5,457 nt of DNA from Candidatus Bathyarchaeota archaeon (GCA_030673805.1 DAOVIH010000069.1:1-5457), one strand, 5' to 3'; positions 1-5,356 are shown, counted from the stretch's first letter. Notes: generated by a model not told the origin, from the letters alone. Program-made: numbers and translations.

Positions 1-882
1 CTGGTTTTTCGTTTCGCAAACACCTTGTTCGAAGAGCTTTGGAACCGAGAACATAGTGAAAACATACAGATCACCGTTGCAGAGGATATAGGAATTGAAG
101 GCAGATCTACCTACTATGAGCAAACAGGTGCCCTAATCGACATGGTGCAAAACCACCTAACACAGCTCCTGACTTTGATTACAATGGAGAACCCTGCGTC
201 CTTTGACTCGGATGCAATCCGCTACGAAAAAGCTAAAGTGCTACAGCAAATCTCACCAATACAACCTGAAAACGTTGTGTTCGGACAGTACACCGGATCG
301 AAAACGCGAAACTCGGAAATTCTAGGATATAAAGAAGAACCGGGCGTTTCAAAAACATCCCAAAGAGAAACTTTTGTTGCTTTAAGGACGGAAATCGCCA
401 ATTGGCGGTGGAAAGGTGTTCCCATCTTCGCTAGAACAGGCAAACGTTTACCCCAAAGACTAACTCAGATAGCTGTAAGATTCCATTCCCCCCCCATTTC
501 GGTATTTAACCAATCAGATCCAAACTCCAAGATTGAGCCGAATGTTCTGATAATCACTCTTCAACCAAATGAGGGTTTTGACCTCCAGTTCCAAGTGAAA
601 TCAATAGGCCAACCAGTGAAACTGACTACTCAAAACCTCCGTTTTCGATATTCAGAGACCTTTGGATCGCTCCCAGACGCCTACGAAACACTCCTTCTAG
701 ACATAATACTGGGAGACCAAACACTGTTCGTCAGCACCAAAGAAGTAGAAAAAGCGTGGAAAATCTACAATTCTCTACTGCGTAATTTAGGCAACCCCTA
801 TCCTTACCCTGCTGGAACATGGGGGCCGTCCGAGGCTGACAAGCTTCTGGAAAAGCAAGGTACAAAATGGCTAAACCCATAA
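1..882 (+). CDS. zwf: Glucose-6-phosphate 1-dehydrogenase, C-terminal part (5' end outside window)
   Basis: Oxidises glucose 6-phosphate to 6-phosphogluconolactone with reduction of NAD(P)+, the entry step of the oxidative pentose-phosphate pathway (cytosolic). The frame is open from base 1 with no start, so the gene is cut. The 293 visible residues correspond to the C-terminal substrate-binding domain, and the N-terminal Rossmann domain and catalytic His region are missing. Family landmarks appear in order: LVFRFAN at the very start, QITVAEDIGIEGR, DMVQNHLTQLL, RTGKRL (fragment residues 145-150), NVLIITLQPNEGFDLQF, and YSETFGSLPDAYETLLLDI followed by AWKIYNSLL and a TWGP tail. These match bacterial Zwf closely, and nothing looks broken. 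The TTG at 25 is internal sequence, not a start. A C8 homopolymer at 488-495 does not disturb the frame. Family assignment is very secure; cofactor preference cannot be read from this fragment. Confidence 0.96.
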   Translation: MVFRFANTLFEELWNREHSENIQITVAEDIGIEGRSTYYEQTGALIDMVQNHLTQLLTLITMENPASFDSDAIRYEKAKVLQQISPIQPENVVFGQYTGSKTRNSEILGYKEEPGVSKTSQRETFVALRTEIANWRWKGVPIFARTGKRLPQRLTQIAVRFHSPPISVFNQSDPNSKIEPNVLIITLQPNEGFDLQFQVKSIGQPVKLTTQNLRFRYSETFGSLPDAYETLLLDIILGDQTLFVSTKEVEKAWKIYNSLLRNLGNPYPYPAGTWGPSEADKLLEKQGTKWLNP

Positions 883-891
883 TCCTTAGAA

Positions 892-914
892 GGACCCAAA
901 AAAAATGGGGGTCT
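892..914 (+). terminator. Weak hairpin just after zwf
   Basis: GGACCC (892-897) can pair with GGGTCT (909-914), giving six pairs including one G-T, around a loop containing A8 (898-905). It starts 10 bases after the zwf stop. A T5 run follows at 955-959. This may help end the zwf transcript, but archaeal termination depends mainly on T-tracts and the one here is short. Confidence 0.25.
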
Positions 915-1075
915 CCAACTTTCAGTTTCTATTGTTGCCTGTGAAAGTCTACTCTTTTTGCGGAAGCTTCCCGGTTTCCCTTTCCGGTACTCTTGTAGGC
1001 GGACCCGTTTCAAACCTCTTAAGTACATCAACCTGCAAGAGTAATCTCAGACCTGCTTAAAAGAAGGGATTAAAA

Positions 1076-1714
1076 ATGAAATATTTGGTGGTTCCAGCCA
1101 TCATCACAAACAGCCAAAACGAACTTTCTGACATGCTTACCAAGGTGGAAGGGAAAGTTGATAGGGTTCAACTTGACGTTATGGACGGAAAATATGTTCC
1201 CAACTTCTCTCTAAACTTCGATTTCGAGTTGCCACCAAGTTTTGAATATGAGGCACACCTGATGATTAAGAAGCCTCTGGAATGGGTGGAAGAAAACGCG
1301 GGAAAGGTAGAAATAGTGATAATTCATGTTGAAACCCTAAAAGATGTGACTGCCGCTTTAAAACAGGTGAAGAAGACAGGAGTTCGAGTGGGCTTAGCTT
1401 TGACCCTCGAAACAAAACTAGAGGATGTAAAACCGCATCTGAAAACAGTTGATCAGCTTTTGATAATGACTGTTGACCCTGGAAGTTACTGTATCGAAAA
1501 AGAATTCCGTCCAGAACCTCTTGAAAACATCAAAGGGTTAAGGGAGATCAACCAGAAGATTCCCATAGAGGTTGACGGTTGCATGAATCCTCAAAATGCA
1601 AGACTTGCCAAAAAAGCCGGAGCAAACCTTTTTGCATCGGGCTCTTACATTTTCAAAAGCGCAAATATAGATAGAGCGATAAATGAGCTTAGAGAAGCGG
1701 TCTTTGCTCGTTAA
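1076..1714 (+). CDS. rpe: Ribulose-phosphate 3-epimerase family protein with altered active site
   Basis: A 212-residue TIM-barrel protein of the RPE family, which interconverts ribulose 5-phosphate and xylulose 5-phosphate using a metal held by two His and two Asp. The length is normal. Visible motifs are VPAII (6-10), QLDVMDGKYVPN (32-43), AHLMI (60-64), HVE (84-86), MTVDPG (131-136), EVDGCMNPQN (165-174) and ASGSYIF (187-193). Asp34, His61 and Asp167 match catalytic/metal residues. The His expected two residues before Asp34 is Gln32, the Ser of the usual PSIL motif is Ala8, and the usual NPGFGGQ loop reads DPGSYCI. It could be a divergent epimerase, an epimerase using a different metal arrangement, or a sister enzyme acting on another sugar phosphate. 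The ATG start is supported by AAGGGAT six bases upstream (1064-1070). A possible TATA-like TTAAGTA lies at 1019-1025. The 193 bp before it hold no convincing gene. It converges on the HAD gene. Confidence 0.85.
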   Translation: MKYLVVPAIITNSQNELSDMLTKVEGKVDRVQLDVMDGKYVPNFSLNFDFELPPSFEYEAHLMIKKPLEWVEENAGKVEIVIIHVETLKDVTAALKQVKKTGVRVGLALTLETKLEDVKPHLKTVDQLLIMTVDPGSYCIEKEFRPEPLENIKGLREINQKIPIEVDGCMNPQNARLAKKAGANLFASGSYIFKSANIDRAINELREAVFAR

Positions 1715-2466
1715 TTATCTTGTTCGTTGTGCTCTCTTATTCGCTGGCGGACTACTTCGGCGACTTTTTCTGGATCTTTGACAATCCATTTTTCTTCTAC
1801 TAGCTGACTTGAAAGGATGCTTTTTTTCGTAAAGGGGTTAGCGATGGCAACAACATTCATGCCAGCCGCCAAGGCTGATTTGACCCCATTAACCGAGTCT
1901 TCCAGAACCAAGCAATCCTTGGGTGGCAACCCAAGTTTTTCAGCTGCCACCAAGTAAATCTGGGGGTCAGGTTTTCCTTTGGTAACATCTTCAGCTGTGA
2001 GAATAACATCCAACAAATCGGCTATTCCAAGCGCATTAACTACGTGCATTGTATCCTTGCGTTTTGACAAGGTAGCCAACCCGGTCTTGCACGAGTTTTC
2101 TTTTGCCGCTTTCAAAACTTCAACGGTGTAAGACCACTGGTTATCCCTTATCACTTGAGGATCCCCAACCATTTCATAGTAAATCTCATATCGGACCGCC
2201 GTAAGCACGTCAACAGGTTCTACAGCGTCATACTCAGCCATCAGCTGTCGCAATTCGTTCTCTAACCCAAGCTTGTTCATAACATACCTTGAAGTCGTTT
2301 CCCGGGGAGCCCCAACAACTTCCCGGTAGGCCTCACTGGCGCTAAAATCTGGCTCAGACAACCCCCTAATTCGTTGTACAGCCTTCGCGTAAGCAAGAGC
2401 CTTCAACTTCTCAGTCTGAACAAGCACTCCATCTAAATCAAACATTATTCCCTTTATCGTAGCCAA
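1711..2466 (-). CDS. HAD-superfamily hydrolase (subfamily IA, beta-phosphoglucomutase/phosphatase-like)
   Basis: A 251-residue Rossmann-type phosphotransferase that uses an aspartyl-phosphate intermediate. All four HAD motifs are visible: motif I FDLDGV with nucleophile Asp10 and acid/base Asp12; motif II LATLSKR with Thr132; motif III Lys164 in GKPDPQIY; motif IV LEDSVNGV with Glu189/Asp190. The helical C1 cap sits between motifs I and II (about residues 18-115). The ATLSK and LEDS motifs resemble beta-phosphoglucomutase and sugar-phosphate phosphatases (2-deoxyglucose-6-P or phosphoglycolate type). The substrate cannot be told from sequence; neighbours suggest a sugar phosphate. The start is TTG (2464-2466), chosen because it immediately follows an in-frame TGA, has a G-rich ribosome site, and the next Met (residue 8) would delete the first beta strand. 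Its stop overlaps the stop of the facing epimerase gene. It lies 93 bp downstream of the aldolase gene in the same direction. Confidence 0.9.
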   Translation of the reverse strand: MATIKGIMFDLDGVLVQTEKLKALAYAKAVQRIRGLSEPDFSASEAYREVVGAPRETTSRYVMNKLGLENELRQLMAEYDAVEPVDVLTAVRYEIYYEMVGDPQVIRDNQWSYTVEVLKAAKENSCKTGLATLSKRKDTMHVVNALGIADLLDVILTAEDVTKGKPDPQIYLVAAEKLGLPPKDCLVLEDSVNGVKSALAAGMNVVAIANPFTKKSILSSQLVEEKWIVKDPEKVAEVVRQRIREHNEQDN

Positions 2467-2469
2467 TCA

Positions 2470-2476
2470 CACCCCC
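2470..2476 (-). promoter_or_regulatory. Ribosome binding site supporting the TTG start of the HAD gene
   Basis: On the minus strand the sequence reads GGGGGTG three bases before the TTG start; the G-rich core is about six bases away. It partly matches the archaeal GGAGGTG consensus and is the best support for the TTG start. Confidence 0.5.
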
Positions 2477-2488
2477 TATCGAAATAAC

Positions 2489-2500
2489 AAATCTATAATG
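2489..2500 (-). promoter_or_regulatory. Possible TATA box of the HAD gene
   Basis: The minus strand reads CATTATAGATTT, centred about 29 bases upstream of the TTG start. An archaeal start site about 26 bases downstream would give a leader of only a few bases and leave the G-rich site outside the transcript. The box and the ribosome site therefore do not fit together perfectly. The gene may instead be read through from the aldolase gene. Confidence 0.3.
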
Positions 2501-2559
2501 GTGTGTTCTTGCATTTTAGTTCGCAAGGCAAGATATGATTTCCTCGCCGGCGACCAAGT

Positions 2560-3630
2560 CTATGAGGAGCCTAGAAAGGGTCTGTGATACCGCGGCGCCT
2601 TCATTATCTCAGTCACCAACTGGGCGTATTTCAACCCCTCCTCTATTGGTACTCCCCAGAAGTTCCTTCCAATAATTCTTCCTTCCGCCCCTGCGTTCAT
2701 AACTATTCTGGTTGTGGTTGCCATTGCCTTGGCTGGATCTTTTTTCACTTTTGGTCCTCCTGATACAACTACAAAACTCCTAGGAACTGCGTCTACCACA
2801 AGCTTCATCCTTTTTGTGTGCTGTTCTTCCGTTAGTGCTTCCCCGTTTTTGGGTTCAAGTTCAATGTAGTTTTTTGCTTCGCTGATTTTCTTTGCTGTTT
2901 TTCTGAGAAAATTGAAGTAAGCCTCTCTTTTTTCCCCCTTAACAGGTTCGGGAAACTTGGTCTTGATGATTTCTGCACCCAAAGATTCTGCTACCACACA
3001 AGAATAGTGAACCCAAAAAAGGCTGTCTCCTCCTACCTCGTTAATCCCTGGCCCCCTAGGATATGTCCACACTACCGCAGGCAGTCCCGCCTTATGGGAC
3101 TCTCTGATTAAACCTGCTATTCGTTCCATGTCATTTAGGGTCTTTTCAGAGCCCGGATAAAATGACATACCAACTGCTGTAGCTCCAAGTCTTAAGGCTT
3201 CTTTAACGCTCCCTATTGTTGAGTGAATAGAAGGGTTGTGGGGCAAGGTCATATGACCATCTACTTTGTAGATTAAGGGAATATCAAGTTTGAGCAGGTC
3301 TTGGTATTTGTCAACAATTCCGGGGTGCAATACAATTGCTGAAAAATTCCCTTTGTTGGCCAATTCGATGACGGTGCGTGGATCTGCTGATCCCCTGCCT
3401 GTAACAGCAATTTTTTCTTTGTCTTGTTTGTCCCACTTGAAAGTGTGAGTTGCTCCGTGCTCAATCAGCTGGTCAAAGGGCAAGCTTAAAAACGTTCCTT
3501 TGCCAGGTCCATTCCCATAAAGCATTCTGTAAAGCTTTTCAATTCGTCCTCTGCCCAAATGAACAAGTCTTTTGAGTCTTGGGCGAGATTCAAGGTCAAC
3601 CTTAACTTCTTTCATATCCATCCAAACCAT
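2560..3630 (-). CDS. fba: Fructose-bisphosphate aldolase, class I, archaeal/FbaB (DhnA) type
   Basis: Reversibly cleaves fructose 1,6-bisphosphate into dihydroxyacetone phosphate and glyceraldehyde 3-phosphate through a Lys Schiff base. It acts in the cytosol in glycolysis and gluconeogenesis. The 356 residues match the long FbaB-type length (about 350). Motifs are LPFDQLIEHG (50-59, Asp53), YKVDGH (121-126), VGMSFYPGS (153-161), VVWTYPRG (186-193, Trp188/Tyr190), EIIKTKF with predicted Schiff-base Lys223, and the phosphate-binding VVSGGPK (288-294) and IIGRNFW (319-325). The DQL-EH motif has Leu where most relatives have Gly. The alternative of a shikimate-route DhnA-like aldolase (ADH synthase) is less likely given the length and the EH and WTYPRG context. 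Three in-frame ATGs open the gene (codons 1, 4 and 6) with no clear Shine-Dalgarno. Codon 4 (3619-3621) fits a leaderless start from the TATA-like box best, so the true N-terminus may be three residues shorter. The stop is TAG. Confidence 0.93.
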   Translation of the reverse strand: MVWMDMKEVKVDLESRPRLKRLVHLGRGRIEKLYRMLYGNGPGKGTFLSLPFDQLIEHGATHTFKWDKQDKEKIAVTGRGSADPRTVIELANKGNFSAIVLHPGIVDKYQDLLKLDIPLIYKVDGHMTLPHNPSIHSTIGSVKEALRLGATAVGMSFYPGSEKTLNDMERIAGLIRESHKAGLPAVVWTYPRGPGINEVGGDSLFWVHYSCVVAESLGAEIIKTKFPEPVKGEKREAYFNFLRKTAKKISEAKNYIELEPKNGEALTEEQHTKRMKLVVDAVPRSFVVVSGGPKVKKDPAKAMATTTRIVMNAGAEGRIIGRNFWGVPIEEGLKYAQLVTEIMKAPRYHRPFLGSS

Positions 3631-3642
3631 ACATTTGAGTTG

Positions 3643-3655
3643 ATAATAATTAATT
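3643..3655 (-). promoter_or_regulatory. Probable TATA box of the aldolase gene
   Basis: The minus strand reads AATTAATTATTAT, the most AT-rich stretch before the gene. Its centre is about 28 bases from the second ATG (3621) and about 19 from the first (3630). The first spacing is what a leaderless archaeal mRNA would show, and it agrees with the lack of a ribosome site. Confidence 0.42.
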
Positions 3656-3714
3656 GAGTTAGCAAATATTTGTCTTTAGGGGTCGTAGTTCGACTTGAGC
3701 TATTCACCCGCCAG

Positions 3715-3754
3715 AAAAAAATTCGGCTGAGGCACAATCATTGATTTGATGATT
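3715..3754 (-). terminator. Hairpin plus T7 tract ending the LOG transcript
   Basis: Read on the minus strand, a perfect six-pair inverted repeat (AATCAT 3754-3749 with ATGATT 3741-3736, seven-base loop) starts at the LOG stop codon. It is followed about 14 bases later by T7 (3721-3715). The T tract is the important element for archaeal termination. It separates LOG from the aldolase gene, which has its own TATA-like box. Confidence 0.5.
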
Positions 3755-4394
3755 AGGCTTTGAATTTCTTGTATACCGTACAGAACTCTTGGTTCCCTTT
3801 GAAGAATTGTTGATGTGCCTCTCTGATTATCTCGAAAGCTTCCCGGTAATTCTTGGCTATAAATAGTAAGTCTAAGTCTTCAGGGCTTATCAACTTGCTT
3901 TCTAGGGGCCATTTTCTGATCCACCGCAGTAAGTCTACCCACATTTCTCCAAACAAGATTATGGGCACCCTCGTGATTTTCTTCACTTGCAAAAGCTGCC
4001 ACGTGTAAAATAGCTCCAACAAAGTTCCCACGCCTCCGGGAGCAACCACAACGGCTTTGGAGAGTCGCATAAAACTCTCAAGACGATTCGAGAAGAGATT
4101 AAACTCTTTTTTCACGTCAAGGTGAGTAGCCTCAGACTCTTCCGTTGGAAGCCTGATTCTTAAGCCCACGGAATGAGCTTTGTCATCTGTTCTTCCAGCA
4201 TGATGCCCCGCACTTGCCGCGTCCATCAAGCCTGGTCCGCCTCCAGTAACAAGATCAATCCCCGCTTCCGATATGAGCCTTGCCAGTGAATAAACCTCGT
4301 TGTAAACTGAATCGTCTTTCTCTATCCGTGCTGAACCAAAAATAGCAACGCGAAAGTGTTTTTCCCCAAATTCCCGGTCTAAACTTTCAGCCAT
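3753..4394 (-). CDS. LOG / TIGR00730-family Rossmann-fold protein (lysine decarboxylase-like motif)
   Basis: A 213-residue protein of the family long annotated as 'lysine decarboxylase' but known to contain LOG enzymes, which remove ribose 5-phosphate from nucleoside monophosphates (cytokinin-activating phosphoribohydrolase). It shows FGSAR (19-23), VTGGGPGLMDAA (49-60), the Arg-containing segment SNRLESFM (102-109) and the signature PGGVGTLLE (119-127) with catalytic Glu127. It has no signal peptide or membrane segment, so it is probably cytosolic. In an archaeon the physiological substrate is unknown; nucleotide salvage or clean-up of damaged nucleotides is a reasonable inference. The ATG start at 4394 is near the usual distance to the first beta strand. 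Two codons before it is an in-frame TAG preceded by a 23-codon CxxC-bearing frame. A hairpin and T7 tract follow the stop. Confidence 0.9.
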   Translation of the reverse strand: MAESLDREFGEKHFRVAIFGSARIEKDDSVYNEVYSLARLISEAGIDLVTGGGPGLMDAASAGHHAGRTDDKAHSVGLRIRLPTEESEATHLDVKKEFNLFSNRLESFMRLSKAVVVAPGGVGTLLELFYTWQLLQVKKITRVPIILFGEMWVDLLRWIRKWPLESKLISPEDLDLLFIAKNYREAFEIIREAHQQFFKGNQEFCTVYKKFKA

Positions 4395-4397
4395 AGC

Positions 4398-4469
4398 CTA
4401 ATCCAGCCCCTTTGCCGATAGTAACCTAACTCTTCCACATTCTGAACACTTAACCAAACTTACTCCCAT
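4398..4469 (-). CDS. Possible 23-residue CxxC micro-ORF directly before LOG
   Basis: An ATG at 4469-4467 opens MGVSLVKCSECGRVRLLSAK, then GLD and TAG (4400-4398). KCSECG is a typical zinc-knuckle half. After the TAG comes one codon and then the LOG ATG, in the same frame. An in-frame TAA lies 9 bases upstream of this ATG, and no clear ribosome site is seen. It may be a separate micro-protein, a leader peptide, an N-terminal extension of LOG interrupted by TAG, or chance. Only one cysteine pair is present, so a monomer could not make a complete four-Cys site. Confidence 0.28.
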   Translation of the reverse strand: MGVSLVKCSECGRVRLLSAKGLD

Positions 4470-4528
4470 CCGGAAAATTTACCTATCCGTTAATACTAAT
4501 GAAACTTCGGCTAATTTGCATTTTCTAT

Positions 4529-4612
4529 TCAGGGTCCGCCGTAATTGGTATACCACCTCAAGTTTCTAAAGAATTTAGTTACCTTCTCATAGTGTAACTC
4601 CGGAGGAACCAT
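4529..4612 (-). CDS. Possible 27-residue small ORF, unknown
   Basis: ATG at 4612-4610 to TGA at 4531-4529. The product begins MVPPELHYEKVTKFF and ends NLRWYTNYGGP, rich in aromatic and charged residues. AGGA lies four bases before the ATG as a modest ribosome site, and an in-frame TAG lies three codons upstream. I do not recognise it. It could be a real micro-protein, the relic of a longer gene, or chance in a 284-bp gene-poor stretch. Confidence 0.22.
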   Translation of the reverse strand: MVPPELHYEKVTKFFRNLRWYTNYGGP

Positions 4613-4637
4613 TTTGTCCTAGAAAGCAAGGCAAGTC

Positions 4638-4645
4638 TTTAAGAT
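4638..4645 (+). promoter_or_regulatory. Possible TATA box of the zinc-finger gene
   Basis: TTTAAGAT is centred about 38 bases before the ATG. A start site about 26 bases downstream falls near 4667, so the mRNA would begin at or just before the ribosome site. The box is weak. Confidence 0.28.
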
Positions 4646-4666
4646 TTTGCAACGCTAATTATCTGT

Positions 4667-4674
4667 GGAGGTGG
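4667..4674 (+). promoter_or_regulatory. Strong Shine-Dalgarno site of the zinc-finger gene
   Basis: GGAGGTGG, four bases before the ATG, is a near-perfect match to the archaeal anti-Shine-Dalgarno end of 16S rRNA and the best ribosome site in the window. It is a main reason to accept a gene of only 30 codons. Confidence 0.8.
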
Positions 4675-4678
4675 ATTA

Positions 4679-4771
4679 ATGCCTGAGGAGTTCAAGTGCA
4701 AGATGTGCGGTGCCACATTTGGAAGCAAAGAAGAATTGCAAAAACACGCCAACCAAACCCACAAGATGTAA
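4679..4771 (+). CDS. 30-residue single C2H2 zinc-finger protein
   Basis: A complete small gene from ATG to TAA: MPEEFKCKMCGATFGSKEEL, then QKHANQTHKM. The pattern is Cys7-x2-Cys10-x12-His23-x4-His28 with the finger's hydrophobic core Phe14 and Leu20. This is a textbook C2H2 zinc finger occupying almost the whole protein. Such tiny single-finger proteins are widespread in archaea and mostly uncharacterised; a single finger could bind nucleic acid weakly or mediate protein contacts. It has a very strong ribosome site four bases upstream. It starts 284 bp after the divergent LOG gene and stops 139 bp before RNase HI, which has its own TATA-like box, so it is probably transcribed alone. The function is unknown beyond zinc binding. 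Confidence 0.85.
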   Translation: MPEEFKCKMCGATFGSKEELQKHANQTHKM

Positions 4772-4850
4772 CTAGCAGCCTACCCAAGAGTACAAAAACA
4801 AAAGACTTTCAAGCACTTTCAATTAAAACTGTTCTTTTCAAGGTTTGATT

Positions 4851-4860
4851 TTTATATTTA
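4851..4860 (+). promoter_or_regulatory. Probable TATA box of the RNase HI gene
   Basis: TTTATATTTA lies inside a longer T-rich run (from 4849). Transcription would start near 4881, giving about 30 bases of leader to the ATG at 4911 or about 12 to the alternative GTG at 4893. Confidence 0.5.
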
Positions 4861-4890
4861 GTAGGATCTAAGTCTTAGCTACACTCAGAA

Positions 4891-4906
4891 TTGTGAAGAG
4901 TCACAA
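4891..4906 (+). repeat. Perfect inverted repeat in the RNase HI leader
   Basis: TTGTGA-AGAG-TCACAA: six perfect pairs around a four-base loop, between the predicted transcription start and the ATG, four bases before that ATG. It could be an RNA hairpin masking the start or a dyad operator. It covers the alternative GTG start at 4893. Confidence 0.45.
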
Positions 4907-4910
4907 CCCT

Positions 4911-5324
4911 ATGTCTTCCAAATTAAAGATTTTCACAGACGGAGGTTCCCGAGGCAACCCTGGACCTGCTGCAGTAGCATTCATAATTTTGTCCGAAGAT
5001 GGCAAAGTTTTGAAAAGTCACTCACGAAATTTAGGGATACGGACAAACAATCAAGCTGAATATGCGGCACTAATAACTGCCTTGACCTACGCAAAAAGAA
5101 TCGGTGCCGAAGAAGCGATCTGCTATTCAGATAGTCAGTTGATTGTTAAGCAACTAACCGGGGAATATCGAGTTAAAAACAAGGCTTTGAAGGTGCTTTG
5201 GCGTCAAGTTCACAATTTGAAAGCATCATTCAAAAATGTAGATTTTATTTACGCACCAAGAACCAGCCAATACATTGAACTTGTTGATAAATTAGTCAAC
5301 AAATCGCTCGACTCTTCCGGTTGA
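4911..5324 (+). CDS. rnhA: Ribonuclease HI (archaeal type)
   Basis: Cuts the RNA strand of RNA-DNA hybrids (R-loops, primer remnants) with two metal ions. The 137 residues form one RNase H fold: FTDGGSRGNPGP with Asp10, NNQAEYAAL with Glu50, CYSDSQLIVKQL with Asp74, and a C-terminal VDKLVNKSLD with Asp126, giving a complete D-E-D-D set. It lacks an extra N-terminal hybrid-binding domain. The region before the last Asp reads PRTSQYIELVD, about two residues longer than the common PRExNxxAD form and lacking its Asn. I chose the ATG at 4911 because the fold starts at residue 5 and a 30-base leader fits the TATA box. A GTG at 4893 would add six residues (MKSHNP). Neither start has a clear ribosome site. 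A T8 tract follows the stop. Confidence 0.92.
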   Translation: MSSKLKIFTDGGSRGNPGPAAVAFIILSEDGKVLKSHSRNLGIRTNNQAEYAALITALTYAKRIGAEEAICYSDSQLIVKQLTGEYRVKNKALKVLWRQVHNLKASFKNVDFIYAPRTSQYIELVDKLVNKSLDSSG

Positions 5325-5356
5325 CTCGCTAAGAGATTGGATTTTCTTCTCTTTGG

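Noticed and set aside
222..443. 73-codon minus-strand frame inside zwf
   Set aside because: It is antisense to conserved G6PDH sequence with no independent support.
488..495. C8 homopolymer in zwf as a possible frameshift or phase-variation site
   Set aside because: The reading frame is intact and conserved on both sides; there is no evidence of slippage.
964..975. AAGCTTCCCGGT, shared with 3836-3847 (inside LOG)
   Set aside because: It is a single 12-bp coincidence with one copy inside a coding region; no repeat family or flanking duplication is seen.
804..1031. 75-codon minus-strand frame overlapping the end of zwf
   Set aside because: It overlaps a secure gene, has no recognisable domain, and its composition looks like antisense plus intergenic sequence.
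2523..2532. GCAAGGCAAG repeated at 4626-4635
   Set aside because: It is a short, low-complexity match in two unrelated intergenic regions, on the + strand of both but with different gene orientation.
2479..2562. Readthrough of the aldolase TAG as pyrrolysine
   Set aside because: The aldolase already has a natural C-terminus at this stop, and the roughly 27 codons beyond it look non-coding.
3273..3464. 63-codon minus-strand frame inside the aldolase gene
   Set aside because: It is an alternative frame of a well-conserved gene with low-complexity, non-family sequence.
3675..3714. tRNA-like text (TAGCTCAAGT-type on the minus strand, CCGCCA on the plus strand) between the aldolase and LOG genes
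   Set aside because: D- and T-arm stems do not pair and no acceptor stem can be formed on either strand.
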